DNA of 64,000 nucleotides. Source: Poriferisodalis sp965198245 (lineage in GTDB: Bacteria > Actinomycetota > Acidimicrobiia > Acidimicrobiales > Poriferisodalaceae). Location of the stretch: assembly GCF_965198245.1 (NCBI RefSeq), contig NZ_OZ240249.1, positions 868,001 through 932,000 on the forward strand. Direction: 5' to 3'. This document shows, in pieces, positions 41,776 to 49,382 of this stretch. The notes under the pieces are model-generated. The model was given only the letters and a program-made list of their open reading frames with translations. It searched no databases and was not told where the DNA came from. The translations under genes and the position numbers were made by a program. Position 1 is the stretch's first letter, and each line of letters starts with the position of its first letter.

Positions 41776-42795
41776 CTAGAGCGCGGCGAGGAAGTCGAGC
41801 AACTCGGCGTTGAGTTCGTCGGCGGCTTCCTGCTGGACCCAGTGGCCGATGCCGTCGAGGATTACTGACTTGTGCAGGTTGGGCATGGTTTCGGGGAACT
41901 TTGCGATCGATCCGGCGCCCCAGACCGTCGGTCCGTCCACTTCGCCTCCGACGAACAGGCTCGGCTGGGTGATGGGCGCGCTGTCGAATGCAGCCATGTC
42001 CTCCCAGTCGCGGTCGACGTTGCGGTAGCGGTTGAGCCCGCCCGACATGCCGGTGCGGATGAACTCCGAGGCGTAGTAGGCGAAGTCCGCTTCGGACATC
42101 CAGTGCGGCCAGGTGCCGGGTTCGGGCCAGATGAAGCGGTCCGACAGCTTGCCGCCCGGCGCCACTGTGAAGCGTCCGCCCGACGAGTCCGCTGAGGCCA
42201 CGCGTGCCCGGACACCGTCGCCCGAGGCGGCGTAGTACATGCCCAGCAACCAGTGGGGCAGGTCGACTTCCATTTCTGCTTCTGCACGTCCCGGCTTCTG
42301 GAAGTACTCGATGTAGAACTCCTCGTCGCCGCCCATCATCCGGAACGCTGCGCTCGGCTTGAAGTCGCTGCGGGCGTTGTAGGGCACGCTCACCAGCCCG
42401 AGGGCGGTGAAGATGTCGGGCCGCAGCAGCGCCGAGCTCCAGGCGATCGGCGCTCCCCAGTCGTGTCCCACGATGACCGCCGAGTCCTCGCCGAGTCCTC
42501 GCACGACACCGACGTTGTCGGCGACATGGCGAACCATGCGGTAGTCCTCCACGGCTGTGGGCGCGGAGGAGCGGCCGTAGCCCCGGACGTCGATGGCTAC
42601 GGCCCGGTACCCGGCTGCGGCAACGGCGGGGAGCTGGTGGCGCCACGAGTACCACGATTCGGGAAAGCCGTGCACGAACAGCACCATCGGCCCCTCGCCC
42701 AGCTCGGCCACATGGATCCGGGTGCCCAGCGCATCCACGTCGTGGTGCTTCACACCGGACAGGTCGAGGGTGGTGGTGCCGTTCGATTCGCTCAT
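41776..42795 (-). CDS. Alpha/beta hydrolase, epoxide hydrolase-like
   Basis: A 339-aa hydrolase from ATG 42795 (MSESNG). The oxyanion loop HGFPESWYSWRHQ, the nucleophile elbow GHDWGAPIAW with Asp in place of Ser, and a terminal GIGHWVQQE histidine are the marks of epoxide hydrolases and haloalkane dehalogenase relatives. The cap domain is about 110 residues. Longer starts at 42804 and 42816 (GTG) are possible. It is convergent with the upstream MFS gene. Confidence 0.85.
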   Translation of the reverse strand: MSESNGTTTLDLSGVKHHDVDALGTRIHVAELGEGPMVLFVHGFPESWYSWRHQLPAVAAAGYRAVAIDVRGYGRSSAPTAVEDYRMVRHVADNVGVVRGLGEDSAVIVGHDWGAPIAWSSALLRPDIFTALGLVSVPYNARSDFKPSAAFRMMGGDEEFYIEYFQKPGRAEAEMEVDLPHWLLGMYYAASGDGVRARVASADSSGGRFTVAPGGKLSDRFIWPEPGTWPHWMSEADFAYYASEFIRTGMSGGLNRYRNVDRDWEDMAAFDSAPITQPSLFVGGEVDGPTVWGAGSIAKFPETMPNLHKSVILDGIGHWVQQEAADELNAELLDFLAAL

Positions 42796-42849
42796 GGCCG
42801 ACATTCTGGCCCGCACGCCGCGATTCCGCTTCGTCCTCCAAAAAAGCTG

Positions 42850-42880
42850 TTGATCAAAACTAATTAAAAATTACTATAAT
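42850..42880 (+). promoter_or_regulatory. AT-rich promoter of the RelBE-type operon
   Basis: A sudden AT-rich stretch (42857-42887) contains TTGATC at 42850-42855 and a perfect TATAAT at 42875-42880, 19 bp apart. About 80 bp downstream is the antitoxin start. A perfect palindrome CAGAATTCTG at 42931-42940, just before the gene, is a plausible autoregulatory operator. Confidence 0.6.
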
Positions 42881-42957
42881 ATGTTGTTATGGATGTTGGG
42901 CGGCTCATGAACGGATACGACACTATTGGTCAGAATTCTGGTCTAAAATCGTCGACC

Positions 42958-43212
42958 ATGACTGAAGTTCTGCCGTTCTCCGAGGCAAAGGCCCGGTTGT
43001 CGGAGTTGGCAGACCGCATCGAAAATCAGCACGAACGCATTGTGGTGACCCGACATGGTCGGCCGTCGTTCGTGCTCATGAGCCCCGACGAACTGGAATC
43101 GCTCGAAGAGACGCTGGACATACTCGGGGACGAGGAACTCATGGCGTCATTGCGGTTGTCTCAGCAAGAAGCTGCCGAGGGCAAGCTGATCCCGCTGCAA
43201 GAAATCATCTAG
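42958..43212 (+). CDS. Phd/YefM-type antitoxin
   Basis: An 84-aa antitoxin from ATG 42958. The N-terminal fold-and-bind motif (LPFSEAKARLSELADRIENQ) and ERIVVTRHGRPSFVLMSPDELESLEET match Phd/YefM proteins, which bind operator DNA and neutralise a RelE-type toxin through the C-terminal helix. The toxin gene begins 19 bp downstream. An in-frame ATG at 42889 sits at the promoter and is unlikely to be used. Confidence 0.88.
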   Translation: MTEVLPFSEAKARLSELADRIENQHERIVVTRHGRPSFVLMSPDELESLEETLDILGDEELMASLRLSQQEAAEGKLIPLQEII

Positions 43213-43231
43213 GTCGACCCGATTCGAATCG

Positions 43232-43495
43232 GTGTATGCCGTTGCGCTCACCGCTGCCAGCAGACGGCACATCGACCGCCTGCCCGAAGGTGTGCGCGCT
43301 GCCGCATTGGCAACCATGAGCGGACCCATCAGCGAGAATCCGTTCCGGGCTGGAAAGCCTCTTGGCGGGATTCTGAGCGGTTACCGATCCGCTCGTCGTG
43401 GGGACTACCGCATCGTCTACGAAGTGGATGAAGATGCCGAGATCGTCGTCATCCACCGGGTCCAACACCGCCGCGACGTCTACCGACTCGCCTAG
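43232..43495 (+). CDS. RelE/ParE-type toxin
   Basis: An 87-aa RelE-fold protein: AASRRHIDRLPEGVRAAAL helix region, then GILSGYRSARRGDYRIVYEVDEDAEIVVIHRVQHRRDVY, where the conserved Arg/Arg/Tyr/His residues of ribosome-dependent mRNA nucleases lie. GTG 43232 is the only start codon in frame after the antitoxin stop. A palindrome GATTCGAATC (43221-43230) sits just before it. Forms a pair with the preceding antitoxin. Confidence 0.87.
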   Translation: MYAVALTAASRRHIDRLPEGVRAAALATMSGPISENPFRAGKPLGGILSGYRSARRGDYRIVYEVDEDAEIVVIHRVQHRRDVYRLA

Positions 43496-43557
43496 ATCGC
43501 ATCCCACGGAACCGGTAGGCACAGAGCCGGCTGGCGAACTTGTCGCACCCCTCCGCG

Positions 43558-43953
43558 ATGCTGGCGGCTGTGAACACACAATTGACTGAACTCATCGAGA
43601 ATGCGCCGTGGCGCGAGGCCGTGACCTACCGGGACACGTGGCCGCACGAGTACGTGCTGAGCGAGAAGGACGATCAGCGGGAGCTGCTCGCGGCGATCTG
43701 CGCCCGGTTCCACGCCGGCGAGGGCGTCACGGGCCGCTTCTTTCGCATGACTAACACGTACCTGTTCGTCGGCGACTTCAAGTACTGGCTGATGACCGAC
43801 TACCGCGAGATCAATCCGCTCGCCGGCGAGGACAACTACGTCATCAACCGGGCACTGCTGTACCGCGACAGGCGAGACTTCGTGATCCAGCCCGGAGACA
43901 CCGGCCGCCACGACGACTACCCAACATCACCCGCGCGCGACTGGACCAACTGA
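43558..43953 (+). CDS. 131-aa conserved hypothetical protein paired with a nuclease-like gene
   Basis: The conserved core includes WREAVTYRDTWPHEYV, a GEGVTGRFFRMTNTYLFVGDFKYW stretch split by short loops, and INRALLYRDRRDFVIQPGDTG. It is a known family of uncharacterised proteins; aromatic residues and a GDTG end are well conserved, suggesting a ligand-binding fold. Start at ATG 43558 is tentative (TTG 43540 and GTG 43573 also in frame). It is 14 bp before the PD-(D/E)XK gene on the same strand. Confidence 0.65.
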   Translation: MLAAVNTQLTELIENAPWREAVTYRDTWPHEYVLSEKDDQRELLAAICARFHAGEGVTGRFFRMTNTYLFVGDFKYWLMTDYREINPLAGEDNYVINRALLYRDRRDFVIQPGDTGRHDDYPTSPARDWTN

Positions 43954-43967
43954 ACGGAGACCTCCTG

Positions 43968-45056
43968 ATGCCCGACGATCAAGCGATGCCCACTGGCGAC
44001 ACGCTCCTCGCCCATCTCGTGCCGAAACTGACGCCCCAAGTCGAGGACGCCGCTACTGACGCCCTCGCCTACATCCTCAACAAGTCCAAGCCGTGCCTTA
44101 GTGCCCTCGTCGACTTGGTCACCGGCAACGAGTTCCTTCTTGATCCCGTGGACAGCGTCAGGACCCAGGTAGTTCGTGAAGACAAGTCACGACTCGATCT
44201 CGTTGGTTATGACAGCGACGGTTCGGAACGGCTCATCATCGAGTCCAAGTTCTGGGCAGCTCTCCTCGATGGACAAGCGAGCGGCTACGTGCGGCATCTC
44301 GATTGTGACAAGCCAAGCCTTCTGCTCTTCGTAGCTCCTGAAGTCCGGCGGGCTGCACTTTGGAATGAGATCTGTGCGCAGATGGACGCCAGCAATCACC
44401 CATCTCTGGTGCCATTCCGCGACGACGAACGACTGCTGATGAGCCGCGTTGGGGAGACAGGCAAGTATCTGGCGCTCACCAGCTGGATATGTGTCCTTGA
44501 GCAGCTGAAGGGGGCAGCATCCGAACTCGCGCTGGTTTCGGAAATCGAACAGCTTGTGGGTTTGGTGACCAGTCAGGGCGACCGGAGATTCAAGCCGCTG
44601 CACGCTGAAGACCTTGATGCATCGATCCCCCGCAGGATTCTGGACTTCAACCGCATAGTCGACAACGTGGTCCGTCAAGGTGTCGATCAGAAATGGCTCT
44701 CCACCAAAGGCTTGGCTGCGGCTGCCGTGGCCGATGGTTATGGCAGATTCATCAAGTTTCTCGGCGATTTTGGCGAGAGGCAGACCTTTGAGCTGTCGAT
44801 CCGCATCAGCTACAGCAAATGGGCGCGCAGCGGCGAGACGCCGATTTGGCTACGTCTGGGGAATCCGGCACCGGTGGATCTCGCTTCGCTTAACCAGCAG
44901 CTTGGCCTGTCTGAGGAGTGGCGGCCAGGAGAGTGGCTATGGGTGCCGATCTTGCTCAAGGCAGCAGCCTTTCTCGAAGACGTCGTCGAGGATGCTGCCC
45001 GCCAGGTCAGAGCGGTTCGAGATCGTGCCATCGAAATAGGGGCGAACCGAGCCTGA
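43968..45056 (+). CDS. PD-(D/E)XK nuclease-like protein
   Basis: A 362-aa protein. Near residues 70-100 the pattern SRLDLVGYD...ERLIIESKFWA with a downstream Gln (LDGQASGYV) fits a PD-(D/E)XK active site: Asp, then E-x-K. It is followed by LLLFVAPEVRRAALWNEI. The C-terminal half (with an RISYSKWARSGETPIWLRLG segment) resembles no domain I know. A GGAGACCTCC stretch precedes ATG 43968. With the 131-aa partner and the toxin-antitoxin pair it may form a small defence cluster (inference). Confidence 0.7.
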   Translation: MPDDQAMPTGDTLLAHLVPKLTPQVEDAATDALAYILNKSKPCLSALVDLVTGNEFLLDPVDSVRTQVVREDKSRLDLVGYDSDGSERLIIESKFWAALLDGQASGYVRHLDCDKPSLLLFVAPEVRRAALWNEICAQMDASNHPSLVPFRDDERLLMSRVGETGKYLALTSWICVLEQLKGAASELALVSEIEQLVGLVTSQGDRRFKPLHAEDLDASIPRRILDFNRIVDNVVRQGVDQKWLSTKGLAAAAVADGYGRFIKFLGDFGERQTFELSIRISYSKWARSGETPIWLRLGNPAPVDLASLNQQLGLSEEWRPGEWLWVPILLKAAAFLEDVVEDAARQVRAVRDRAIEIGANRA

Positions 45057-45100
45057 GCCAAGTCCTGCGGCGATCGTCCCCCTGGGCAAGGATGGGCGGC

Positions 45101-45889
45101 ATGAGTTTGCTGCCCTTTGAGTTGCCGTCATTGGAGACCGTCGAGTTGGCGCCTGACGGCGAGACGCTGCGGGTTTGGCTGAATCGGCCGGAGTTTCGCA
45201 ATGCGCACAACCAGTTGATGATCCGCGAGGTCGGGGACCTATTCGGTGCTCTGAACGGGCAGACGCAGTTCCGGGTGGTGGTGTTCGCTGGTCGCGGGAA
45301 GTCGTTCTGCGCCGGTGCTGACCGCAAGGAGCAGCCACCGGTTGCTGCGAACGATCGCGAGGCCCGCTACATCAACCAGTTGGGCAGGCGGGCGGCACGG
45401 GCGATAGAGGACTGCGAGGTAGTCACGATCGCTCGGGTACACGGTCATGCCATCGGCGGTGGCTGCTGCTTCGCCACGAGCTGTGACTTTCGTATCAGCG
45501 AGGCCAGCGCACTTTGGTACGTGCCGGAGGTGGAGCTAGGGGTGCCGTTGCCGTGGGGTGCCACGCCCCGGCTGATCGCCGAGCTCGGGATGTCCCGGGC
45601 CCGCCAATTCGTCATGACCAGCGAACGCATCGACGGGCATAAGGCCGCCGAGTGGGGCTTGGCTCATGAAGTGTGTGACAACGAACAAGCGCTCGATGCG
45701 GCCGTCGAACGCTGGGTGGCCCGCCTGCTTGACCTGCCTGCGCTGTCCGTGCAGATGGCCAAGCACCAACTGCGCGGCTACGCCCAGGTCACGAGACTCG
45801 GCGATCTGTCGGAATTCGACGGCGACGCATCGGCCAAGTCGATCACCAGCGAGGACGCTCAAGCCCGCTTTGGCACGTTCGGAGCGTGA
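45101..45889 (+). CDS. Enoyl-CoA hydratase/isomerase family protein lacking one catalytic Glu
   Basis: A 262-aa crotonase-fold protein. The CoA-binding region AGRGKSFCAGADRKE and HGHAIGGGCCFATSCD form the oxyanion hole. The first catalytic Glu of hydratases (GGGCE) is Cys here, while the second (VPEVELGVP) is kept, so simple hydratase activity is doubtful; an isomerase or hydrolase role is more likely. ATG 45101 (AAGGA 9 nt upstream) is favoured over 45092. Confidence 0.85.
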   Translation: MSLLPFELPSLETVELAPDGETLRVWLNRPEFRNAHNQLMIREVGDLFGALNGQTQFRVVVFAGRGKSFCAGADRKEQPPVAANDREARYINQLGRRAARAIEDCEVVTIARVHGHAIGGGCCFATSCDFRISEASALWYVPEVELGVPLPWGATPRLIAELGMSRARQFVMTSERIDGHKAAEWGLAHEVCDNEQALDAAVERWVARLLDLPALSVQMAKHQLRGYAQVTRLGDLSEFDGDASAKSITSEDAQARFGTFGA

Positions 45890-45944
45890 CTTCGCCGGTC
45901 GGGACAGCCGCTCCGACGCAATCGACCAAGAGATTCGATCTCAC

Positions 45945-46991
45945 TCAGTTGAAGGCCGGCATCACCTGGTCGTGGATGAGCTGCAGTTGGCCCGTGACAT
46001 CGGGGACCTCGATGTCTCGTTCGGTGAAGGCGTTCAGCAGGAACGAGTCCGTGATGCAGGCGACGAAGTGGTTGACCCCGCTCGGCTCGATCTCCGACTT
46101 GATCTTGTCGACCACTTCCTCGGGGGTGCCCGCCACCGAGAGCTTCTCGGCGATGTCGGGCGTCATGGCGTCGATCGCTCCCTGGACGTCTCCGTCTCCG
46201 AAGGCGTCGAGAATGGGCTGAACGTCGGCCTGCGAGACGCCGTGCCGCTCCATCTGTTCGACCGCCATGGCCGGGATGTAGAACGCTCCGATGGTTTGGG
46301 CGGCGGCCTTGGCCTTCTCCGAGTCAGGCCCGATGGCGAACACGTTCCAGACCGCAATGTCCAGGTTCCGCCAGTTGCGCCCAGCCCGCTCCGCGCCAAT
46401 TCTCAGGTGCTCCACCATGTAGTCGCACGCCTCTTTGGAGTATTGGGCGAAAGCGTGGGTGCCGTCGGAGAGCTCACCCGCCGCCTCGAAGGACCTTGGA
46501 CCGCGCAAGGCACCGATCAGCAGCGGAAGTTTCTCCTGCACTGGACGGGCGAATGTGAACAGCCCGTCGTAGTTGTAGAACTCACCCTCGAAGGTCAGCG
46601 CTCCGGTGTCGAGGAAGGTGCGCATTACTTCGTGCGCCTCCTTGACCCGAGACAGCGTCTTGATGCCAGTCCAGTCCAACCCGTACTGGGCGAGCAGGCT
46701 GAAGTTCCCAATGGAGATGACGCATTCGGCACGACCACCGGTCAACTCGTCGAGCGTCGCGACCGCCTGGGCAACTTGGGTCGGCTCGCGCAAGGCGATC
46801 GGGGCCAAGCTCGGACCCAGACGGATTTGCTCGGTCGAAGACGCCGCGGCTGCGAACAGCACATAGAGGTCCTTGTGCCAGGTCTCGTCTGCTGCGTAGC
46901 ACCCGTAGAAGCCGAGTTCGTCAGCCAACTTGATGTGTTCTATAGACTCCTGTAGCGGGTAGTCGGGCAGTGTTACGAAACTGAACTTCAT
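45945..46991 (-). CDS. LLM-class flavin-dependent oxidoreductase
   Basis: A 348-aa luciferase-like (F420/FMN) oxidoreductase: KFSFVTLPDY, GFYGCYAADETWHKD, TEQIRLGPSLAPIALREP and ISIGNFSLLAQYGLD match the family's TIM barrel. It most resembles F420-dependent LLM enzymes of actinobacteria. AAGGAG precedes an ATG pair (46994/46991), and 46991 has the better spacing. Its start overlaps the stop of a transposase relic. Substrate unknown. Confidence 0.87.
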   Translation of the reverse strand: MKFSFVTLPDYPLQESIEHIKLADELGFYGCYAADETWHKDLYVLFAAAASSTEQIRLGPSLAPIALREPTQVAQAVATLDELTGGRAECVISIGNFSLLAQYGLDWTGIKTLSRVKEAHEVMRTFLDTGALTFEGEFYNYDGLFTFARPVQEKLPLLIGALRGPRSFEAAGELSDGTHAFAQYSKEACDYMVEHLRIGAERAGRNWRNLDIAVWNVFAIGPDSEKAKAAAQTIGAFYIPAMAVEQMERHGVSQADVQPILDAFGDGDVQGAIDAMTPDIAEKLSVAGTPEEVVDKIKSEIEPSGVNHFVACITDSFLLNAFTERDIEVPDVTGQLQLIHDQVMPAFN

Positions 46992-47130
46992 CATTGCTCC
47001 TTAGCCCAGATGCACCGGTATCGGCTTCCCCCCAAATCGTAGAGGGCTGGCCAGTTGGTGTTGGCTAATTCGTAGTCGGTCGGGCTGATGCTGTCGAGGG
47101 CGCTGTGCAGGCGGCGGGCGTCGATCTCGT
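46991..47130 (-). pseudogene. C-terminal relic of an IS3-type transposase
   Basis: On the minus strand the frame reads RRLHSALDSISPTDYE, the conserved end of IS3 OrfB transposases, then continues 26 codons to a TGA at 46991-46993. Nothing upstream of about 47130 resembles a transposase, and it differs from the intact orfB in this window. The stop codon overlaps the double ATG of the LLM oxidoreductase gene, whose ribosome-binding site therefore lies inside the relic. Confidence 0.6.
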
Positions 47131-47137
47131 CGCAGCG

Positions 47138-47980
47138 TCAGCTGCGAGCATCGATCTTCGCGAACGCCTTCTTCATGGCCTGATAGCCCTCGACCGCACG
47201 CGGGATGCCGCCGTAGATGGTCATCTGCACCATGATCTCCTCGATCTCGGTGCGCGACAGGCCGTGGTTGAGGCCGGCTGGAACGTGGAATGCCAGCTCA
47301 TCGGTGCCGCGTAGCACCGTCAGGATTGAGATGACGACAATGCTGCGATCGCGCCGCGACAGTTCATCCCGTGCCCAGAGGTCCCCAAAGGCCCAGTGGT
47401 AGGCGATGCGTCCCACCTCGCCGAGATGTTCGACGAGACGCGCCATGTCCTCGGCTGGATCGCTGGAAGCACGCCCAGCCGTGAGCGTCTGGCGCACCTC
47501 GACCGCCCGTCGCTCCCGTTCGTCGTCGTCGAGCTCAGGTCCGGGGGACCGCTCCGGCAGCCGTTCGACGCCGTCGAGGGTGCGAAACCGGTCGTCTACG
47601 ACCCGCGATGCCGCCATGGCCATCGGGAAACCGGCATAGGCGGCCACCTGGATCAGGATCTCCTCGATCTCGGTGCGCTCAAGGCCGTGGTTCAGCCCGA
47701 CGTCGGTATGCAGCGACAACTCTTCGTTGGAGCCGATGGTGGCGAGCACAGTGATGACGATGAGGCTGCGATCCCGTCGCGACAGCTGCGGCCGCGACCA
47801 CACGTCGCCCATGACGACATCGAACGCAAATGTTCCCAGTGCGCCATGGCGCCGGGTCATCGCACGCCGTGCACGCTCGGCGTCGAACTCGCCGTTCGTG
47901 AATCGCTCGAACACCTCGAGTGCCGCCGCCCGCCGTTCGGCGTGCGTACGTGATCCCGTCTCTGCCCCGGTCGTGGTCAT
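47138..47980 (-). CDS. Carboxymuconolactone decarboxylase-like protein with two CMD domains
   Basis: A 280-aa protein with two tandem CMD domains, each with LSRRDRS(L/I)(I/V)VI, an ELSLHTDVGLNHGL or ELAFHVPAGLNHGL, and TEIEEI(L/M)(I/V)Q. The C-x2-C disulfide motif of AhpD-type peroxidase members is absent, so this is closer to the gamma-carboxymuconolactone decarboxylase group. GGGAGG precedes ATG 47980; the extension to 48028 is not needed. Possibly for ring-cleavage products or an unknown lactone. Confidence 0.85.
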   Translation of the reverse strand: MTTTGAETGSRTHAERRAAALEVFERFTNGEFDAERARRAMTRRHGALGTFAFDVVMGDVWSRPQLSRRDRSLIVITVLATIGSNEELSLHTDVGLNHGLERTEIEEILIQVAAYAGFPMAMAASRVVDDRFRTLDGVERLPERSPGPELDDDERERRAVEVRQTLTAGRASSDPAEDMARLVEHLGEVGRIAYHWAFGDLWARDELSRRDRSIVVISILTVLRGTDELAFHVPAGLNHGLSRTEIEEIMVQMTIYGGIPRAVEGYQAMKKAFAKIDARS

Positions 47981-48105
47981 CCTGGCCTCCCTGTGCCGGT
48001 TCGTCCGCGTTTCGGCGCTTGCCATCATCGCCGCGATCGGCTGGGTCGTGCCACGCTGAGGCGCTACGTCCCATCAAGAACTTGGTGCTGCATCGACTGG
48101 ACGGG

Positions 48106-49059
48106 CTATAGCTCGCCGGGCTCCTTGCCGGGCAGGTAGGTGACCGGCAGGTTCGTGATGCGGCGCACACGCGACGGCAGGTCGGCTCCCACCAAGCGCG
48201 AGGCCCCAGCGGGCAGCGTCGACAGGATGATGCCGTCGAAGCTGGAGCGCGACAGCACTGCTTGGATCGCCCGCAGCGGGTCAGGGTCGCCGAGCTCGCC
48301 GGATGCTGCGTACGACGCTGCCGCGATCTTCGCCAGCTGCGCGTCGAGCCGCTTCTGTGCCTGCTCCATGCCGAGCGTGTCCGGTCCCAGGAAATCGGCT
48401 GCCGGCACATGCTCGGAGGGGATGCCGGTGACCGGATCGGCCGCGAGCATCGACAGCCGTCGTGCCCGGGCGTAGCTCTTCGAATGCGTCATCGGCACGA
48501 GCAGGTGGAACTCGCAGGTACCGTGCGAGTTCAGACGGTCGATCTCAGCCACGACTTCGCCGGTGCCCAACGTTTGGTTGGCCACGATGAGCCACCGCGT
48601 CACTTCCACATCGGGAGCGCCCGGCGTCAGACCCGGCCGCATGCGGTCGACTTGGAACGCCATGCTGAGCTTGATCCGGTAGAGGGCGATCTCGCCCTCC
48701 ACGATCATCACGTCGCGTTCTTTCACATGTGCCACCGACAGATCGCGGATCGTCTTGGTGGCCTCGGCGACTCCCCGACGCGCCGCGTCTTCCCAAGAGA
48801 TCCGGCTTGCCGCGACCAGCGTGATGACTTTCTCGACAGCGTTGTGATTGCGCTGAGGTGATTCGTTCAAGATGCGGACCTGTTCGGTGTGCGTCTCGTT
48901 CCTGCGAGCGGGAAGCGATGCGCTTCGGTGGGGCAGACTGTAGGGCACACCGCGTTCGTGCGGCACAACGCGCACATGCGGGTGTGCTGAAGTGGCAGTC
49001 GCGACCTCGGGCGTCAGGTCCGACGGCCTGGCAACAGGTTGGGTCGCGATGTCGGACAT
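48106..49059 (-). CDS. Dodecin domain fused to a USP-like Rossmann domain
   Basis: A 317-aa protein. A dodecin domain (about residues 72-138: AVEKVITLVAASRISWEDAA, TIRDLSVAHVKERDV, YRIKLSMAFQVD) is followed by a USP-like Rossmann domain with TRWLIVANQTLGTG, a FHLLVPMTH strand, and GDPDPLRAIQAVL-x-FDGIILSTLPAG. Dodecins bind flavin or CoA as 12-mers; the fusion might tether a USP domain to the shell. The true start is unsure: ATG 49059 lies within the leader of the divergent dodecin gene, and TTG near 48870 would remove a non-conserved 60-residue N-terminus. Confidence 0.78.
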   Translation of the reverse strand: MSDIATQPVARPSDLTPEVATATSAHPHVRVVPHERGVPYSLPHRSASLPARRNETHTEQVRILNESPQRNHNAVEKVITLVAASRISWEDAARRGVAEATKTIRDLSVAHVKERDVMIVEGEIALYRIKLSMAFQVDRMRPGLTPGAPDVEVTRWLIVANQTLGTGEVVAEIDRLNSHGTCEFHLLVPMTHSKSYARARRLSMLAADPVTGIPSEHVPAADFLGPDTLGMEQAQKRLDAQLAKIAAASYAASGELGDPDPLRAIQAVLSRSSFDGIILSTLPAGASRLVGADLPSRVRRITNLPVTYLPGKEPGEL

Positions 49060-49072
49060 CAAGGAGAAACCA

Positions 49073-49282
49073 ATGAGCAGCGTCTACAACGTGATCGAGC
49101 TGATCGGGACGAGCGACGAGTCGTGGGAGAAAGCCACGCAGAACGCGATTACCGAGGCCTCCAAAACCCTGCGAGATCTCCGGGTCGCAGAGGTCGTCGA
49201 GCAAGACGTGGTGATTGAGGGCGGCGCAATCGCAGCGTTCCGTACCAAGGTCCGGCTGTCGTTCAAGCACGAGTCGCCTTGA
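49073..49282 (+). CDS. Dodecin
   Basis: A 69-aa dodecin with the full fold: YNVIELIGTSDESWEKATQ, an ITEASKTLRDLRVAEV segment and IAAFRTKVRLSFK. Small flavin- or CoA-binding proteins that assemble into dodecamers. AAGGAG precedes ATG 49073. It is divergent from the dodecin-USP fusion gene, with the shared intergenic space only 14 bp if ATG 49059 is used. Confidence 0.9.
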   Translation: MSSVYNVIELIGTSDESWEKATQNAITEASKTLRDLRVAEVVEQDVVIEGGAIAAFRTKVRLSFKHESP

Positions 49283-49382
49283 GCCACAACACCTCCATCA
49301 CGACGAACCCCCCGCGCAGCCCGAGGGGAGCGCGCGGACCGGGCGCGCCCGTGCGATTGCCGAGCGAGCGCCTGATCGTTCG

